64,000 nucleotides of DNA from Arthrobacter echini (GCF_004803505.1 NZ_SSWH01000013.1:24691-88690); one strand, 5' to 3'. Positions 26,395-34,181 are shown, counted from the stretch's first letter. The notes: a model not told the origin generated them from the letters alone. Numbers and translations are program-made.

Positions 26395-26696
26395 CAGGCC
26401 TGCATCCTCATGATCTCGTTGAAGGCATCAACACCCTTGTTCCGGACGGCGGCGACGAGCTCGAGGGTCACCTGGGCCCGCGTCGAGGCGATCGTGGCGT
26501 TGTGGATGTCGCTCAGATCCCCCGTGACGGCCTGGATGGCGAGCTGGTTCGAGGACGACTGCACGGACTGCAGGTTGTCCACGGCCGAGGTGAGCGAGGT
26601 CGCGAAGCCCTCGCCGCCGCCGCCGGGTACGGCACCGGCCGCCGGTAGATAGGAAGTGGCAGCGGGCTGGATGGCTCCGAGTGCGGGGATGGGCAT
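26394..26696 (-). CDS. fliE: Flagellar hook-basal body protein FliE
   Basis: 100 residues from the ATG at 26696 (MPIPALGAIQPAATSYLPAA). The conserved C-terminal half is clear: SNQLAIQAVTGDLSDIHNAT, then STRAQVTLELVAAVRNKGVD and AFNEIMRMQA. FliE joins the MS-ring to the rod and is the first rod-type substrate exported. Sits between flgC and fliF with one-base overlaps, the universal order. Confidence 0.97.
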   Translation of the reverse strand: MPIPALGAIQPAATSYLPAAGAVPGGGGEGFATSLTSAVDNLQSVQSSSNQLAIQAVTGDLSDIHNATIASTRAQVTLELVAAVRNKGVDAFNEIMRMQA

Positions 26697-27088
26697 CAGG
26701 ATCGTCCTATCTGGAGAGCGGCCTCGTAGGTGGCTTTCGCCCGGTCGACCACGGCGGCATTGGCCTGGTAGCCACGCTGGGCCATGATGAGCTGGCCCAT
26801 CTGGGCACTCATGTCGATGTCGGGGTAGCGTACGTAGCCGTCCTCGTCCGCGAGGGGATGGGCGGGCTCGTGGACCAACCGGCCCTCGGCGCTGCCGAAC
26901 TCGGCTCCTGCCACATACGCCCCCTCGCCGTTGCCGTCCGCGCGGGCGGTGATGTAGCGCTGCTGGAAGGCGGCGCCGTCGCTGGCGGTGACGGTGTTCG
27001 CGTTGGCCATGTTGTCGGCCACGGCGTCGAGCCACTTGCGGTGCAGGGTCAGGCCCGTACCGGAGATCCCGATGGCGTCGAATGTCAT
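26696..27088 (-). CDS. flgC: Flagellar rod protein FlgC
   Basis: 130 residues. Starts MTFDAIGISGTGLTLHRKWL with the rod signature VADNMANANT, and ends with the C-terminal rod pattern MGQLIMAQRGYQANAAVVDR. Slightly unusual in having NANTVTASDG in place of the common N.NT..P.G turn. Proximal rod subunit. Shares one base with flgB's stop and one with fliE's start. Confidence 0.97.
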   Translation of the reverse strand: MTFDAIGISGTGLTLHRKWLDAVADNMANANTVTASDGAAFQQRYITARADGNGEGAYVAGAEFGSAEGRLVHEPAHPLADEDGYVRYPDIDMSAQMGQLIMAQRGYQANAAVVDRAKATYEAALQIGRS

Positions 27089-27429
27089 CAGGAGGTCCTG
27101 AGGGCGGAGCGGATGCCGGAGAAAGGACCCTCGATGGCGCGCGCCGCGAACTGGAAGCGGAGCACCGTGTCGATGTTGGAGAGGGTCTCGGTGTCCAGAT
27201 TGACGTTGCTGCCGTTGAGTCGCGTCGGTTCGAGTGAGGTCTCCGTGGTGGCCTGCACACTGCCTCCGCCCAGTGCGACCGAGCGCGCCAGGGCTTCCTC
27301 GAAACTCACCCGCTGGGCGTGGAAGCCGGGAGTGTTGACATTGGCGATGTTGTTCGCTGTGACGCGCTGGCGCAGAGCGAGCCCATCGAGAGCGCTGCGC
27401 AGGGCGAGCGAGTGTACGGAATCGAGCAC
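27088..27429 (-). CDS. flgB: Flagellar rod protein FlgB
   Basis: 113 residues from the GTG at 27429, giving (M)LDSVHSLALRSALDGLALRQ, which aligns with the normal FlgB start and has AGAAGG ten bases upstream. The ATG at 27453 would add eight residues. The rod motif VTANNIANVNTPGFHAQRVS is exact and the C-terminus (VLRFQFAARAIEGPFSGIRS) is typical. First gene of the long minus-strand array, preceded by a sigma-28-like promoter at 27507-27534. Confidence 0.95.
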   Translation of the reverse strand: MLDSVHSLALRSALDGLALRQRVTANNIANVNTPGFHAQRVSFEEALARSVALGGGSVQATTETSLEPTRLNGSNVNLDTETLSNIDTVLRFQFAARAIEGPFSGIRSALRTS

Positions 27430-27506
27430 GGCGGCAGAACCTTCTTCATGCAAGGCTGAGCGGCCGATCCATGGCCTGGGGGTGAGCGATCCATGCTCAC
27501 CGGTGA

Positions 27507-27534
27507 CTATCGGGCGGTTGGCAGGGCGCTGTTA
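27507..27534 (-). promoter_or_regulatory. Sigma-28-type promoter upstream of flgB
   Basis: On the minus strand: TAAC, 16 bases, CCCGATAG. This matches the FliA/WhiG consensus TAAA-N15-GCCGATAA at most positions and shares CCGATAG with the sites before fliC and flgN. It lies in the intergenic gap, about 80 bases before the flgB start. Confidence 0.6.
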
Positions 27535-27553
27535 GCCGCTGCCGGCACGAGTT

Positions 27554-27874
27554 TCAGCCCGTGGTGTCGATATAGACGGACGCCTGCGCAGGGAGTGTCG
27601 CAGCACGTACCGAGCCGACGGCAGAGCGGTGGCGACGGAGCGCGCCGAGTTCGGCGCCCACGAGCGCCAGAGCACTGCGCTGACGCCCCTGGATGGACCG
27701 TGCCCGCGCCACGAGCTCTGCCGGGATGGGAGCGTCGACCGGTGGCGGGGTCCAGCTGCCGGGGGACGCCGACTCTCCCTCGTCGAGAGCCGCCTCGAGC
27801 GCGTCCAGCGCCGAGGTCCAGACGGCAACCACGTGTTCAGCCAACGCCGAGCACTCCCAGGGACCGGGATTCAC
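27554..27874 (-). CDS. Small flagellar protein, possible FliT-type chaperone
   Basis: 106 residues from the GTG at 27874; the first half is helical (LAEHVVAVWTSALDALEAAL) and so is the region VARARSIQGRQRSALALVGA. No recognisable motif. It starts inside the end of fliS (38-base overlap). The fliD-fliS-fliT order is common, so a FliT-like role as FliD chaperone is an inference from position and size. Start choice is uncertain, since the longer open frame reads through fliS in another frame. Confidence 0.55.
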   Translation of the reverse strand: MNPGPWECSALAEHVVAVWTSALDALEAALDEGESASPGSWTPPPVDAPIPAELVARARSIQGRQRSALALVGAELGALRRHRSAVGSVRAATLPAQASVYIDTTG

Positions 27875-28289
27875 CCTGCTCCGGTGACCCCACCGGCCCG
27901 GCTGGTCGGAGCTGGCCGACGCGGGCGGCCTCGTGCCACGCCTGGCGCAACGGCTCGAGAATCTCGGCACACTCGGCGGTCCTGGACCGATCATGTCCGA
28001 TGTTCGCCTCGACGAGTCCCTGGCGCACGTAGGCGTAGAGCGACATGAGCCCGTCGGCGCCGTCCCACACGTCTGTTCTGAGCGATGACATGAGTTCGCC
28101 GAGGATCTCCTGGGCGTGCAGCAGATTCTCCGATGCCACCGCCCACTCCCTCACCTCCTGCGCTGTCCCGGCCCGCGCCAGATCGAGCATCAGCCGATCG
28201 TAGAGCATGGTGAGCAGGCCCGCCGGGGTGGCCGAGAGCACCGCATCCTGCATGTAGTGGGACCGCTTGGCCTGGTGATCGTTGTTCAT
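27837..28289 (-). CDS. fliS: Flagellin export chaperone FliS
   Basis: 150 residues from the ATG at 28289 (MNNDHQAKRSHYMQDAVLSA). FliS core motifs: SATPAGLLTMLYDRLMLDLA, ASENLLHAQEILGELMSSLR and LYAYVRQGLVEANIGHD. The last 30 residues are a Pro/Gly-rich extension. It binds the flagellin C-terminus in the cytosol and prevents early polymerisation. In Bacillus it also assists FliW-flagellin binding. Eight bases from fliD. Confidence 0.96.
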   Translation of the reverse strand: MNNDHQAKRSHYMQDAVLSATPAGLLTMLYDRLMLDLARAGTAQEVREWAVASENLLHAQEILGELMSSLRTDVWDGADGLMSLYAYVRQGLVEANIGHDRSRTAECAEILEPLRQAWHEAARVGQLRPAGPVGSPEQGESRSLGVLGVG

Positions 28290-28297
28290 CTGCAGTA

Positions 28298-29671
28298 TCA
28301 GTTGCTCCTGGACGGGATGTTCGCGAGTTGGGAGGACAGCCAGTCGCCCTGGGACTGCAGCCTGGACAACTGCACCTCGAGCGCGGCATAGGTGCGCTCG
28401 AGGGTGGCGCGGCGCTTGTCGAGGGACAGCTCCCACGAGGCCACGCGGTCGTTCATGGAACGGACGCTCGATTCCTGGCTCTGGATACGGCGCGTGAGAT
28501 CGCCGTCGAACTTGTCGGAGGCAGCCCTGCCGGCGTCCGCGACGCGTGCCGAGAGCTGGGTCAGTGAGTCCCTGACCTGCGCCGGAGCCGCGGCGAGAGC
28601 GGCCGTGAACTTCTTCTCGTCGAACTCGACCGCGCCTGAGCGGGTGAGATTGATGCCCAGCTCGGCGGTGGACCGGCCGTTGATCGGCCCCGTCGCGGCG
28701 GTCACCACGGACTGTGCAATACCTCGCACTGCACTGTCACCGGTGAATCTGCCCGGGGTGGGCGCAGCGCTCGCCGTGGCACCGGGGGTCACCTTCGTAT
28801 TGGCGGCCACGAAGGAGAGCACGCTCTGCAGCGAGTCCACGAGCTCCCTGGCCACTTTCGTGGTGCCCTCGGCGTCCGAACCGACAGTGATCGAGACCGG
28901 CTCCGCACTCACCTTCGCTGCGGTCACGCTCACGCCGGGAAGGAGGTCGGCGAAGGTGTTGGACGACGACGTCACGACCTGCTCGGCGTTCGATCCACCC
29001 CAGAGCACGAGCTCGGCGTCCTGGCCGGTGCGCACCGTCGCGGCGCCCGGTTCGGCGAAGAGATCCGTCGCAGTACCCGCCACTGCCTCGGCTGCTGTTC
29101 CGCGGAAGACGCTGAAGCCGTTCTCCGCGCCGGATTCCCTGGCTGTGAACTGCAGGCGGTACTGCTGCGCGCCGTCGGCGTCCTTGCCGGCAGCCACCTT
29201 CGTGGCCGTGATGCCGGCGTCGGCCCTGTTGACGGCCGCGACGACGTCGTCGAGGGTGCCGGTGGTCCGCACCTCGGTGGTGCTGCCGTCAGCGGCTTGC
29301 AGGGTGATCGTGGAGGCTTCGGTGGAGAAGCTGGTCATGCTACCGGTGACCGAGCTCTGCGACTGCGCGAGCCGGCGTACCGTGAAGTCGAGGGATCCTG
29401 CCCTGGCGGAGGAGGCGGCGGTTACGCTCGCGGCGTCGCTGCTGCTCGTGGCGGTGAAGAGGTCGAGCGCCTGCGGCTTCGCGGTCTTCGTGGCGAGCTC
29501 GGTGAGGGAGCCGAGGCGGGTGTTGAGCTGCTGGAGCGAGGTGATGAAGCCCTGGGTGGTGGCGGCCTTGGCCTTGAGCAGGGTCTGCGGCCGGGCCTCG
29601 ACCTGCATGAGCTGGCTGATCAGCTCCTTGGTCTTCAGCCCGCTGGCGATGCCGTCGATGGAGAATGCCAT
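28298..29671 (-). CDS. fliD: Flagellar filament cap protein FliD
   Basis: 457 residues. N-terminal FliD domain MAFSIDGIASGLKTKELISQ and LMQVEARPQTLLKAK; a central beta-rich region; and the C-terminal FliD domain with SAVRGIAQSVVTAATGPI, LGINLTRSGAVEFDEKKFTA and a coiled-coil end (LERTYAALEVQLSRLQSQGD). Caps the filament and folds incoming flagellin. AGAGG seven bases before the ATG. Downstream of fliC, behind a hairpin, so some expression may be read-through. Confidence 0.97.
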   Translation of the reverse strand: MAFSIDGIASGLKTKELISQLMQVEARPQTLLKAKAATTQGFITSLQQLNTRLGSLTELATKTAKPQALDLFTATSSSDAASVTAASSARAGSLDFTVRRLAQSQSSVTGSMTSFSTEASTITLQAADGSTTEVRTTGTLDDVVAAVNRADAGITATKVAAGKDADGAQQYRLQFTARESGAENGFSVFRGTAAEAVAGTATDLFAEPGAATVRTGQDAELVLWGGSNAEQVVTSSSNTFADLLPGVSVTAAKVSAEPVSITVGSDAEGTTKVARELVDSLQSVLSFVAANTKVTPGATASAAPTPGRFTGDSAVRGIAQSVVTAATGPINGRSTAELGINLTRSGAVEFDEKKFTAALAAAPAQVRDSLTQLSARVADAGRAASDKFDGDLTRRIQSQESSVRSMNDRVASWELSLDKRRATLERTYAALEVQLSRLQSQGDWLSSQLANIPSRSN

Positions 29672-29724
29672 GGAACTACCTCTCGGATCGGGCTGATCAG
29701 CGGGGGTGTCATGGATGGGCGAAT

Positions 29725-29770
29725 GCGCGGTGGCGGGACCGTCGGTCCAGGATCAATCCCGCCACCGTGC
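29725..29770 (-). terminator. Hairpin after fliC
   Basis: GCGCGGTGGCGGGA pairs with TCCCGCCACCGTGC (one G-U pair), 24 bases after the fliC stop on the minus strand, with a smaller GACC/GGTC hairpin in its loop. Probably limits read-through into fliD so that flagellin is made in excess. Confidence 0.65.
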
Positions 29771-29794
29771 ACCTTTCGCCTACATACTCACCGT

Positions 29795-30625
29795 CTAGCG
29801 GAGGAGCTGAAGGACACCCTGGTTCATCTGGTTGGCCTGGGCGAGCATCGCGGTACCGGCCTGCGAGAGGATGTTCGAACGGGTGAAGTCCGCCATCTCC
29901 TTCGCCATGTCGGTGTCCGAGATGCGGGACTTGGCCGCCGAGAGATTCTCCTGCGAGACGTTGATGCTGTTGATCGCCGACTCGAAGCGGTTCTGCACGG
30001 CACCGAGCGCCGAGCGCGCCTGGGAGACCGCGGAGATCTGACCGTCCACCGCCGCGATGGTCGTCAGAGCGTCCCCAGCCGATCCGAAGCTCATTGCCGC
30101 GACCGTGGCTCCGAGGCCGGCGATGTCTGCCGCCGTGAGGTCCACAGCGATCTGGTCGTTGTCCACATCGCTCCCTGCGCCGACCTGGAACGTGAGGTTC
30201 GCGCTGCCGTCCAGGAGCTTCGTGCCATTGAAGTTGGTCGAATTGCCGATGCGGGTGAGCTCGGTGGCAAGCGCCGTGACCTCGGTCTTGATGGCCGAAC
30301 GGGCCTCGGCGTTGTTCGAGTCGTTGCCCGACTGGACCGCCAAATCACGGACGCGCTGCAGGATATTGTGGACCTCGGTCAGCGATCCTTCCGCGGTCTG
30401 CACCACGCTGATGCCGTCCTGGGCGTTGCGTGCTGCAACGCCCAGACCGCCGATCTGCGAGCGCAGACCCTCGGAGATCGCCAGGCCGGCGGCGTCGTCG
30501 GCTGCGCGGTTGATGCGCAGGCCGCTGGAGAGCTTCTCGAGGGACTTCGAGATGTCGTTCTGGGTGTTGGAGAGGTTGCGGTACGCGGTGTTGGCCGCGG
30601 TGTTGGTGTTGATCTGGAAACCCAT
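29795..30625 (-). CDS. fliC: Flagellin
   Basis: 276 residues from the ATG at 30625, preceded by GGAGGA at seven bases. The N-terminal D0/D1 region is classical (MGFQINTNTAANTAYRNLSN, SLEKLSSGLRINRAADDAAG, LAISEGLRSQIGGL). The C-terminal region is too (SRISDTDMAKEMADFTRSNI, LSQAGTAMLAQANQMNQGVL). Only about 100 residues separate them, so the exposed D2/D3 domains are essentially absent: a compact Bacillus Hag-like filament. Own sigma-28-type promoter and a structured leader with GGA sites. Confidence 0.98.
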   Translation of the reverse strand: MGFQINTNTAANTAYRNLSNTQNDISKSLEKLSSGLRINRAADDAAGLAISEGLRSQIGGLGVAARNAQDGISVVQTAEGSLTEVHNILQRVRDLAVQSGNDSNNAEARSAIKTEVTALATELTRIGNSTNFNGTKLLDGSANLTFQVGAGSDVDNDQIAVDLTAADIAGLGATVAAMSFGSAGDALTTIAAVDGQISAVSQARSALGAVQNRFESAINSINVSQENLSAAKSRISDTDMAKEMADFTRSNILSQAGTAMLAQANQMNQGVLQLLR

Positions 30626-30632
30626 GATGTAT

Positions 30633-30679
30633 TCCTCCGTGAAAGGGCTGCTTGCGCCGGTCCATCCATGGGCCGGCAC
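30633..30679 (-). promoter_or_regulatory. Candidate CsrA-binding flagellin leader (GGA-loop hairpin plus Shine-Dalgarno)
   Basis: Two sites on the minus strand. 30654-30679 folds as GTGCCGG / CCGGCGC (7 bp, one G-U) around a 12-base loop CCCATGGATGGA with two GGA motifs. 30633-30638 is the Shine-Dalgarno GGAGGA. A hairpin GGA site combined with a GGA in the ribosome binding site is the layout of the Bacillus hag leader. The csrA and fliW genes in this locus make it a reasonable target. CsrA binding itself is inferred. Confidence 0.55.
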
Positions 30680-30685
30680 CAGGAG

Positions 30686-30712
30686 CTATCGGAGTTCTCG
30701 GAGTGGGTGTTA
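30686..30712 (-). promoter_or_regulatory. Sigma-28-type promoter of fliC
   Basis: On the minus strand: TAAC, exactly 15 bases, TCCGATAG. Three of four -35 positions and six of eight -10 positions match TAAA-N15-GCCGATAA. The start of transcription would fall near 30679, at the base of the leader hairpin. Confidence 0.7.
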
Positions 30713-30766
30713 GGAATCGGTGAAAGTTTTTCCGGAGGAACCCTGCTCACTCGTGACGACGGGACG

Positions 30767-30805
30767 GGAAGGGCGCGCCGATCGGTACGATCGACGCGCC
30801 CTTCC
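30767..30805 (-). terminator. Terminator after the SDR gene
   Basis: GGAAGGGCGCG pairs with CGCGCCCTTCC. The loop contains a further CGATCG/CGATCG pairing. It begins 16 bases after the SDR stop and separates that operon from the fliC promoter. Confidence 0.7.
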
Positions 30806-30820
30806 TTCATCGGTGGAGCC

Positions 30821-31597
30821 TCACCAGGTGCTGTCCTGACGCGTGACGGCGTCGTACCCGCCGTCGAGGAAGATGACCTGCCCGCACAGGTGGGTGTTCT
30901 CCTCACCGGTCAGCCAGGTGAGCAGTGACGCCGCGGTCTCCGCCGGGAAGGGACCGTTGAGCGGCATGGGCACCTGCTTGTTGAGCTGTTCGCGTCCGGC
31001 CTCGGTACTGACCAGCTCTGCCGTCATGGGGGTCAGGACCACCGCCGGCGCAATCGCGTTCAGAGGGATGTCCGCGCCGGCCCACTCATCGGTCGGGGCG
31101 TTGAGGCGGATCCACCGGGCAAGGGCCTGCTTGCTGGTGGAGTAGATCTGGTAGCCGTTGTCGTCGTCGGCGAGTTCCTGGGCGCGGGTCAACGCGGCCG
31201 CTTCGTCTCCGGTGAGGCAGGCCTCGAGCAGGGCACTGTCGTGGGGCTGCAGCGATGCCATGGACGCTACCGCCACGGCGCGGGGCGCGGGAGAACCCTT
31301 CATCAGGGGTCGGAGGGATTCCAGTGTCGCGACAGCGCCGAAGTAGTTCACCAGGACCGTCGCGGGAACGGGTGCATTCATCCCGGCCACGGCGAGGACT
31401 GCGTCGATGGAGCCGTTGCTGCGCTCCTCGACCTCCTGCGCCATGGTGGCACGGCCTTCCTCGGTACTGAGATCGGCGGTGATGTCCGCGCCGCGGAGAT
31501 CGACGCCGATGACGGTGTGACCGTCCTCGCGCAGACGGGTGGCGGTGGCCTCGCCGATGCCTGAGCCGGCTCCGGTGACTACATAGGTGCGGGTCAT
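30821..31597 (-). CDS. SDR family oxidoreductase (3-alpha-hydroxysteroid dehydrogenase/carbonyl reductase-like)
   Basis: 258 residues. NAD(P)-binding TGAGSGIGEATATRL near residue 8, acidic VDLRGADITADL favouring NAD, the NNAG-equivalent AVAGMNAP, the catalytic Ser in VAVASMASLQ and YSTSK with the Tyr/Lys pair. The long insertion before YSTSK resembles the Comamonas HsdA branch. Substrate unknown; a carbonyl-bearing aromatic or steroid is a guess by family. Overlaps the upstream marR gene by four bases, so likely controlled by it. Not obviously flagellar. Confidence 0.9.
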   Translation of the reverse strand: MTRTYVVTGAGSGIGEATATRLREDGHTVIGVDLRGADITADLSTEEGRATMAQEVEERSNGSIDAVLAVAGMNAPVPATVLVNYFGAVATLESLRPLMKGSPAPRAVAVASMASLQPHDSALLEACLTGDEAAALTRAQELADDDNGYQIYSTSKQALARWIRLNAPTDEWAGADIPLNAIAPAVVLTPMTAELVSTEAGREQLNKQVPMPLNGPFPAETAASLLTWLTGEENTHLCGQVIFLDGGYDAVTRQDSTW

Positions 31598-32100
31598 GAT
31601 GATTCTCCCTTGCGATACTGCGCCATGCTGAAGTGCAGGGCGTCGGTGTGGAATGTGGTGAGCAGCTCGGTGAACCGGTCGCGGTCCGCCTGGGTCCAGT
31701 CCGCCTGGATGGCACGCATCATGCGATCCCCGGCGTCGACGAACCCGGCCACGACCTCGTTCCCTCTGCCTGTCAGCTGGAGGAGTCCGGCGCGTCCGTC
31801 GGCGGTGTCCGTACCCCGCTCGACGAAGCCGTCCTCACTCAGCCGCCTGGTGACCTTGCTGACGTTGGAGGCGCCCACGCGGAGCTTCTGGGCCAGCACT
31901 GACGGGCGCATGGCCCCGTGCCTGCCGAGCAGCGTCAACGCCGTGACCGATGTGGCGTCGAGGCCCGGGGCGGTGTCGCGGGTGATCGTCGTGATGAAGT
32001 CACTCGAGCCCCACAGGGCGAACACCTCGAGCATTGCGGCGAGGCCCGCAGAGCGATAACCGAGCGGAGCACCCGTAACCGGATCCGCTGCGGAGTCCAT
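31594..32100 (-). CDS. MarR family transcriptional regulator
   Basis: 168 residues. Winged helix around residues 45-110: TSVTALTLLGRHGAMRPSVL, AQKLRVGASNVSKVTRRLSE, then the wing DGFVERGTDTADGRAGLLQL. Helices at both ends form the dimer. AAGGGGG lies nine bases before the ATG. A perfect palindrome at 32147-32161 covers the -35 region of its own promoter, so autorepression relieved by a small ligand is likely. Probably controls the SDR gene it overlaps. Confidence 0.93.
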   Translation of the reverse strand: MDSAADPVTGAPLGYRSAGLAAMLEVFALWGSSDFITTITRDTAPGLDATSVTALTLLGRHGAMRPSVLAQKLRVGASNVSKVTRRLSEDGFVERGTDTADGRAGLLQLTGRGNEVVAGFVDAGDRMMRAIQADWTQADRDRFTELLTTFHTDALHFSMAQYRKGESS

Positions 32101-32146
32101 CGCTGGTCACCCCCTTCGTCCTTGAACCACCAGCCTAGCCCAGATG

Positions 32147-32161
32147 CTGTCCTTAGGACAG
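32147..32161. promoter_or_regulatory. Palindromic operator, likely MarR site
   Basis: CTGTCCT-T-AGGACAG, perfect 7-bp arms. On the minus strand a TGTCCT/TAGGCT pair with 17-base spacing serves marR, and the palindrome overlaps its -35. The flgN sigma-28 promoter lies 40 bases away on the other strand, so the two regulatory regions are adjacent. Confidence 0.6.
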
Positions 32162-32200
32162 TATCTGGGGATACCGCGTCGCTGGAATCAGAGCATCACT

Positions 32201-32226
32201 TACATTGCGCGTCCCGGTGCCGATAG
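32201..32226 (+). promoter_or_regulatory. Sigma-28-type promoter of the flgN-flgK-flgL-fliW operon
   Basis: TACA at 32201-32204, 14 bases, GCCGATAG at 32219-32226; the -10 matches the consensus GCCGATAA at seven of eight positions. It is 47 bases before the flgN start. Confidence 0.65.
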
Positions 32227-32272
32227 TTCATCCGATTCCACCCATTCGTCGTTCCGGAGAGGAGGTGGCACC

Positions 32273-32758
32273 GTGAGCGCCCAGGACCTGTCGACGCTGC
32301 TCTGGCAGGAGCGCGAACTCCTCGAACTCCTCGTCTTCAAACTCGAGGAGGAACAGCTCCTGCTGACCTCCGGCACTACGCGGTGGCTCCACCATGCCAC
32401 CCGGGAGGTGGAACAGGTACTCCAACGCCTCCGGGACACCGGTCTCGCCCGAGCCGTCCACGGCTCCGCCGTAGCCACCGAGTGGGGAGTCGACGAGGGC
32501 GCCACGCTGCGCGAACTGGTGCTCTCCGCTCCCGAGGGGCCGTGGGGGGAACTCCTCGGCGCACACCTGCAGGCCATGACGGCCCTCGTGGCGCAGATCG
32601 TCGCCCTGCGGGACAGTAACCAGCTCTTCCTGAAGGCGGCCAGCCGCTCCACCCAGGAAACCCTGGCGGGGATCGACGTGGGTGCCGGAACCTACGCAGC
32701 CGACGGCGCCTCCGCCCTGGGCGGAGGGCATCCGACCCTCCTCGACAAGGATCTGTAG
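32273..32758 (+). CDS. flgN: FlgN-like hook-filament junction chaperone
   Basis: 161 residues from the GTG at 32273, with GGAGG seven bases upstream. Helical throughout: SAQDLSTLLWQERELLELLV, FKLEEEQLLLTSGTTRWLHH, ATREVEQVLQRLRDTGLARA, matching the FlgN family pattern of an 'E..LLE.LL.KLE.E' first helix. FlgN escorts FlgK and FlgL, encoded immediately downstream, to the exporter. An upstream extension of the frame is non-conserved. Confidence 0.9.
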   Translation: MSAQDLSTLLWQERELLELLVFKLEEEQLLLTSGTTRWLHHATREVEQVLQRLRDTGLARAVHGSAVATEWGVDEGATLRELVLSAPEGPWGELLGAHLQAMTALVAQIVALRDSNQLFLKAASRSTQETLAGIDVGAGTYAADGASALGGGHPTLLDKDL

Positions 32759-32765
32759 CCGAACG

Positions 32766-34169
32766 ATGAGCACCTTCAGCGGAATCACCACAGCCCATTC
32801 CGGTCTTGCCGCAGCGCGTGCCGGCCTGGAGGTAACGGGGCAGAACATCGCGAACGCCACCACGCCGGGATACACGAGGCAGCGCCTCGAGACGTCATCC
32901 GTTGCTCCCGTGCGGCCCTCGATGTTCGCGACCGGCGCGCGTGCGGGCGAGGGGGTACTCGCCCAGGGCATCGCACGACTCGGTGACGCCCATCTCGAGG
33001 CACGGGTCCGCAGCACCGCCGGAGCCGCCGGCTACACGGCGGTGCGCGCCCAGGCCTTCTCGGTTCTCGAGGAGAGCCTGCGGGAACCGGGCACGACCGG
33101 CGTCTCGGCATCGCTCCAGGATTTCTGGGCGGGGTGGCAGGACCTGTCCGTCGACTCGGACAAGGGCGCTTCGACGTCGTCCCTGCTCTCCGTCGCCGGA
33201 ACGCTCACCTCGCGCATCGGTTCCGGCTATCGCGAGATCGGCACACAGTGGGCCTCGATCAGGTCCTCGGCCGAGTCCCTCGTCACGGAGGTCAACGACG
33301 CTGCCTCCCAGGTGGCGGAGCTGAACCGCCAGATCCGCTCCGCGGTCACCACTGGTTCCTCCGCCAACGAGCTCATCGACCGCCGCACAACCCTGACCGG
33401 CGCCCTCGCCGGGCTGACCGGCGCCACGGTGCGCGACAACAGCGACGGAACGGCCGACGTCCTGCTGGCGGGGAACCCGCTGGTCTTGGGAACGACGACC
33501 CGCAGCCTGCAGGTCAGCGGATCGCGGCAGCTGGGCGAGCTTCCGCAGAGCTCCGGGGGCGGCGTCGTGAGTGTGGAATGGACCCACCGCCCGGGAGCCT
33601 CCGCCGGAATCGAGAGCGGTGAGATCGCCGCCGCACTCTCGCTCCTCGCTCCCGCCGACGCAGGCGGTGTCCTGGCCCAAACCGCCGGCGGGTACGACGA
33701 CTTCGCCGCATCGCTCGCCGGGAAGGTGAACGCACTGCACACCGGTGCCGGCAAGGGGCCCTTCTTCGCCTTCGATCCGGATCGGGCGGCAGCATCACTG
33801 ACGGTCCTGCCGACCACGCGCGAGGACCTCGCGGTGGGATCACCCGACGCCGGCGCCTACGACGGATCGGTTGCCGACGCCATCTCCAGGATCGGCACCG
33901 GCGGCGGTTCGCCCGACGTGGTCTGGTCGGTCTTCGTGGCGGACCTCGGAGCGGCAGCGCGCACGGAACTCCAGGCCGATGCGCTGGCCCAGGCATCGGC
34001 GGGCTCCGCCCTGAGGCAGCAGCTCGGCGCCACCTCGGTGAGCATGGACGAGGAGCAGGTGAAGCTGCTCGAGTACCAGCACGCCTACCAGGGCGCCGCG
34101 CGGGTGATGACGGCCATCGACGAGATGCTCGATGTCCTCATCAATCGCACGGGAATCGTCGGACGGTAG
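32766..34169 (+). CDS. flgK: Hook-filament junction protein FlgK
   Basis: 467 residues from the ATG at 32766. N-terminus MSTFSGITTAHSGLAAARAG and the junction motif VTGQNIANATTPGYTRQRLE. The FlgK-specific region has LGDAHLEARVRSTAGAAGYT and FWAGWQDLSVDSDKGASTSS. The C-terminal signature is MDEEQVKLLEYQHAYQGAAR. It adapts the hook to the filament. Seven bases after flgN and 12 before flgL. Confidence 0.97.
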   Translation: MSTFSGITTAHSGLAAARAGLEVTGQNIANATTPGYTRQRLETSSVAPVRPSMFATGARAGEGVLAQGIARLGDAHLEARVRSTAGAAGYTAVRAQAFSVLEESLREPGTTGVSASLQDFWAGWQDLSVDSDKGASTSSLLSVAGTLTSRIGSGYREIGTQWASIRSSAESLVTEVNDAASQVAELNRQIRSAVTTGSSANELIDRRTTLTGALAGLTGATVRDNSDGTADVLLAGNPLVLGTTTRSLQVSGSRQLGELPQSSGGGVVSVEWTHRPGASAGIESGEIAAALSLLAPADAGGVLAQTAGGYDDFAASLAGKVNALHTGAGKGPFFAFDPDRAAASLTVLPTTREDLAVGSPDAGAYDGSVADAISRIGTGGGSPDVVWSVFVADLGAAARTELQADALAQASAGSALRQQLGATSVSMDEEQVKLLEYQHAYQGAARVMTAIDEMLDVLINRTGIVGR

Positions 34170-34181
34170 CGGAAGGCCATC

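Noticed and set aside
29672..29720. Possible sigma-28 promoter for fliD (GCCCGATCC on the minus strand)
   Set aside because: No TAAN element at 14-16 bases upstream and the last -10 bases do not fit.
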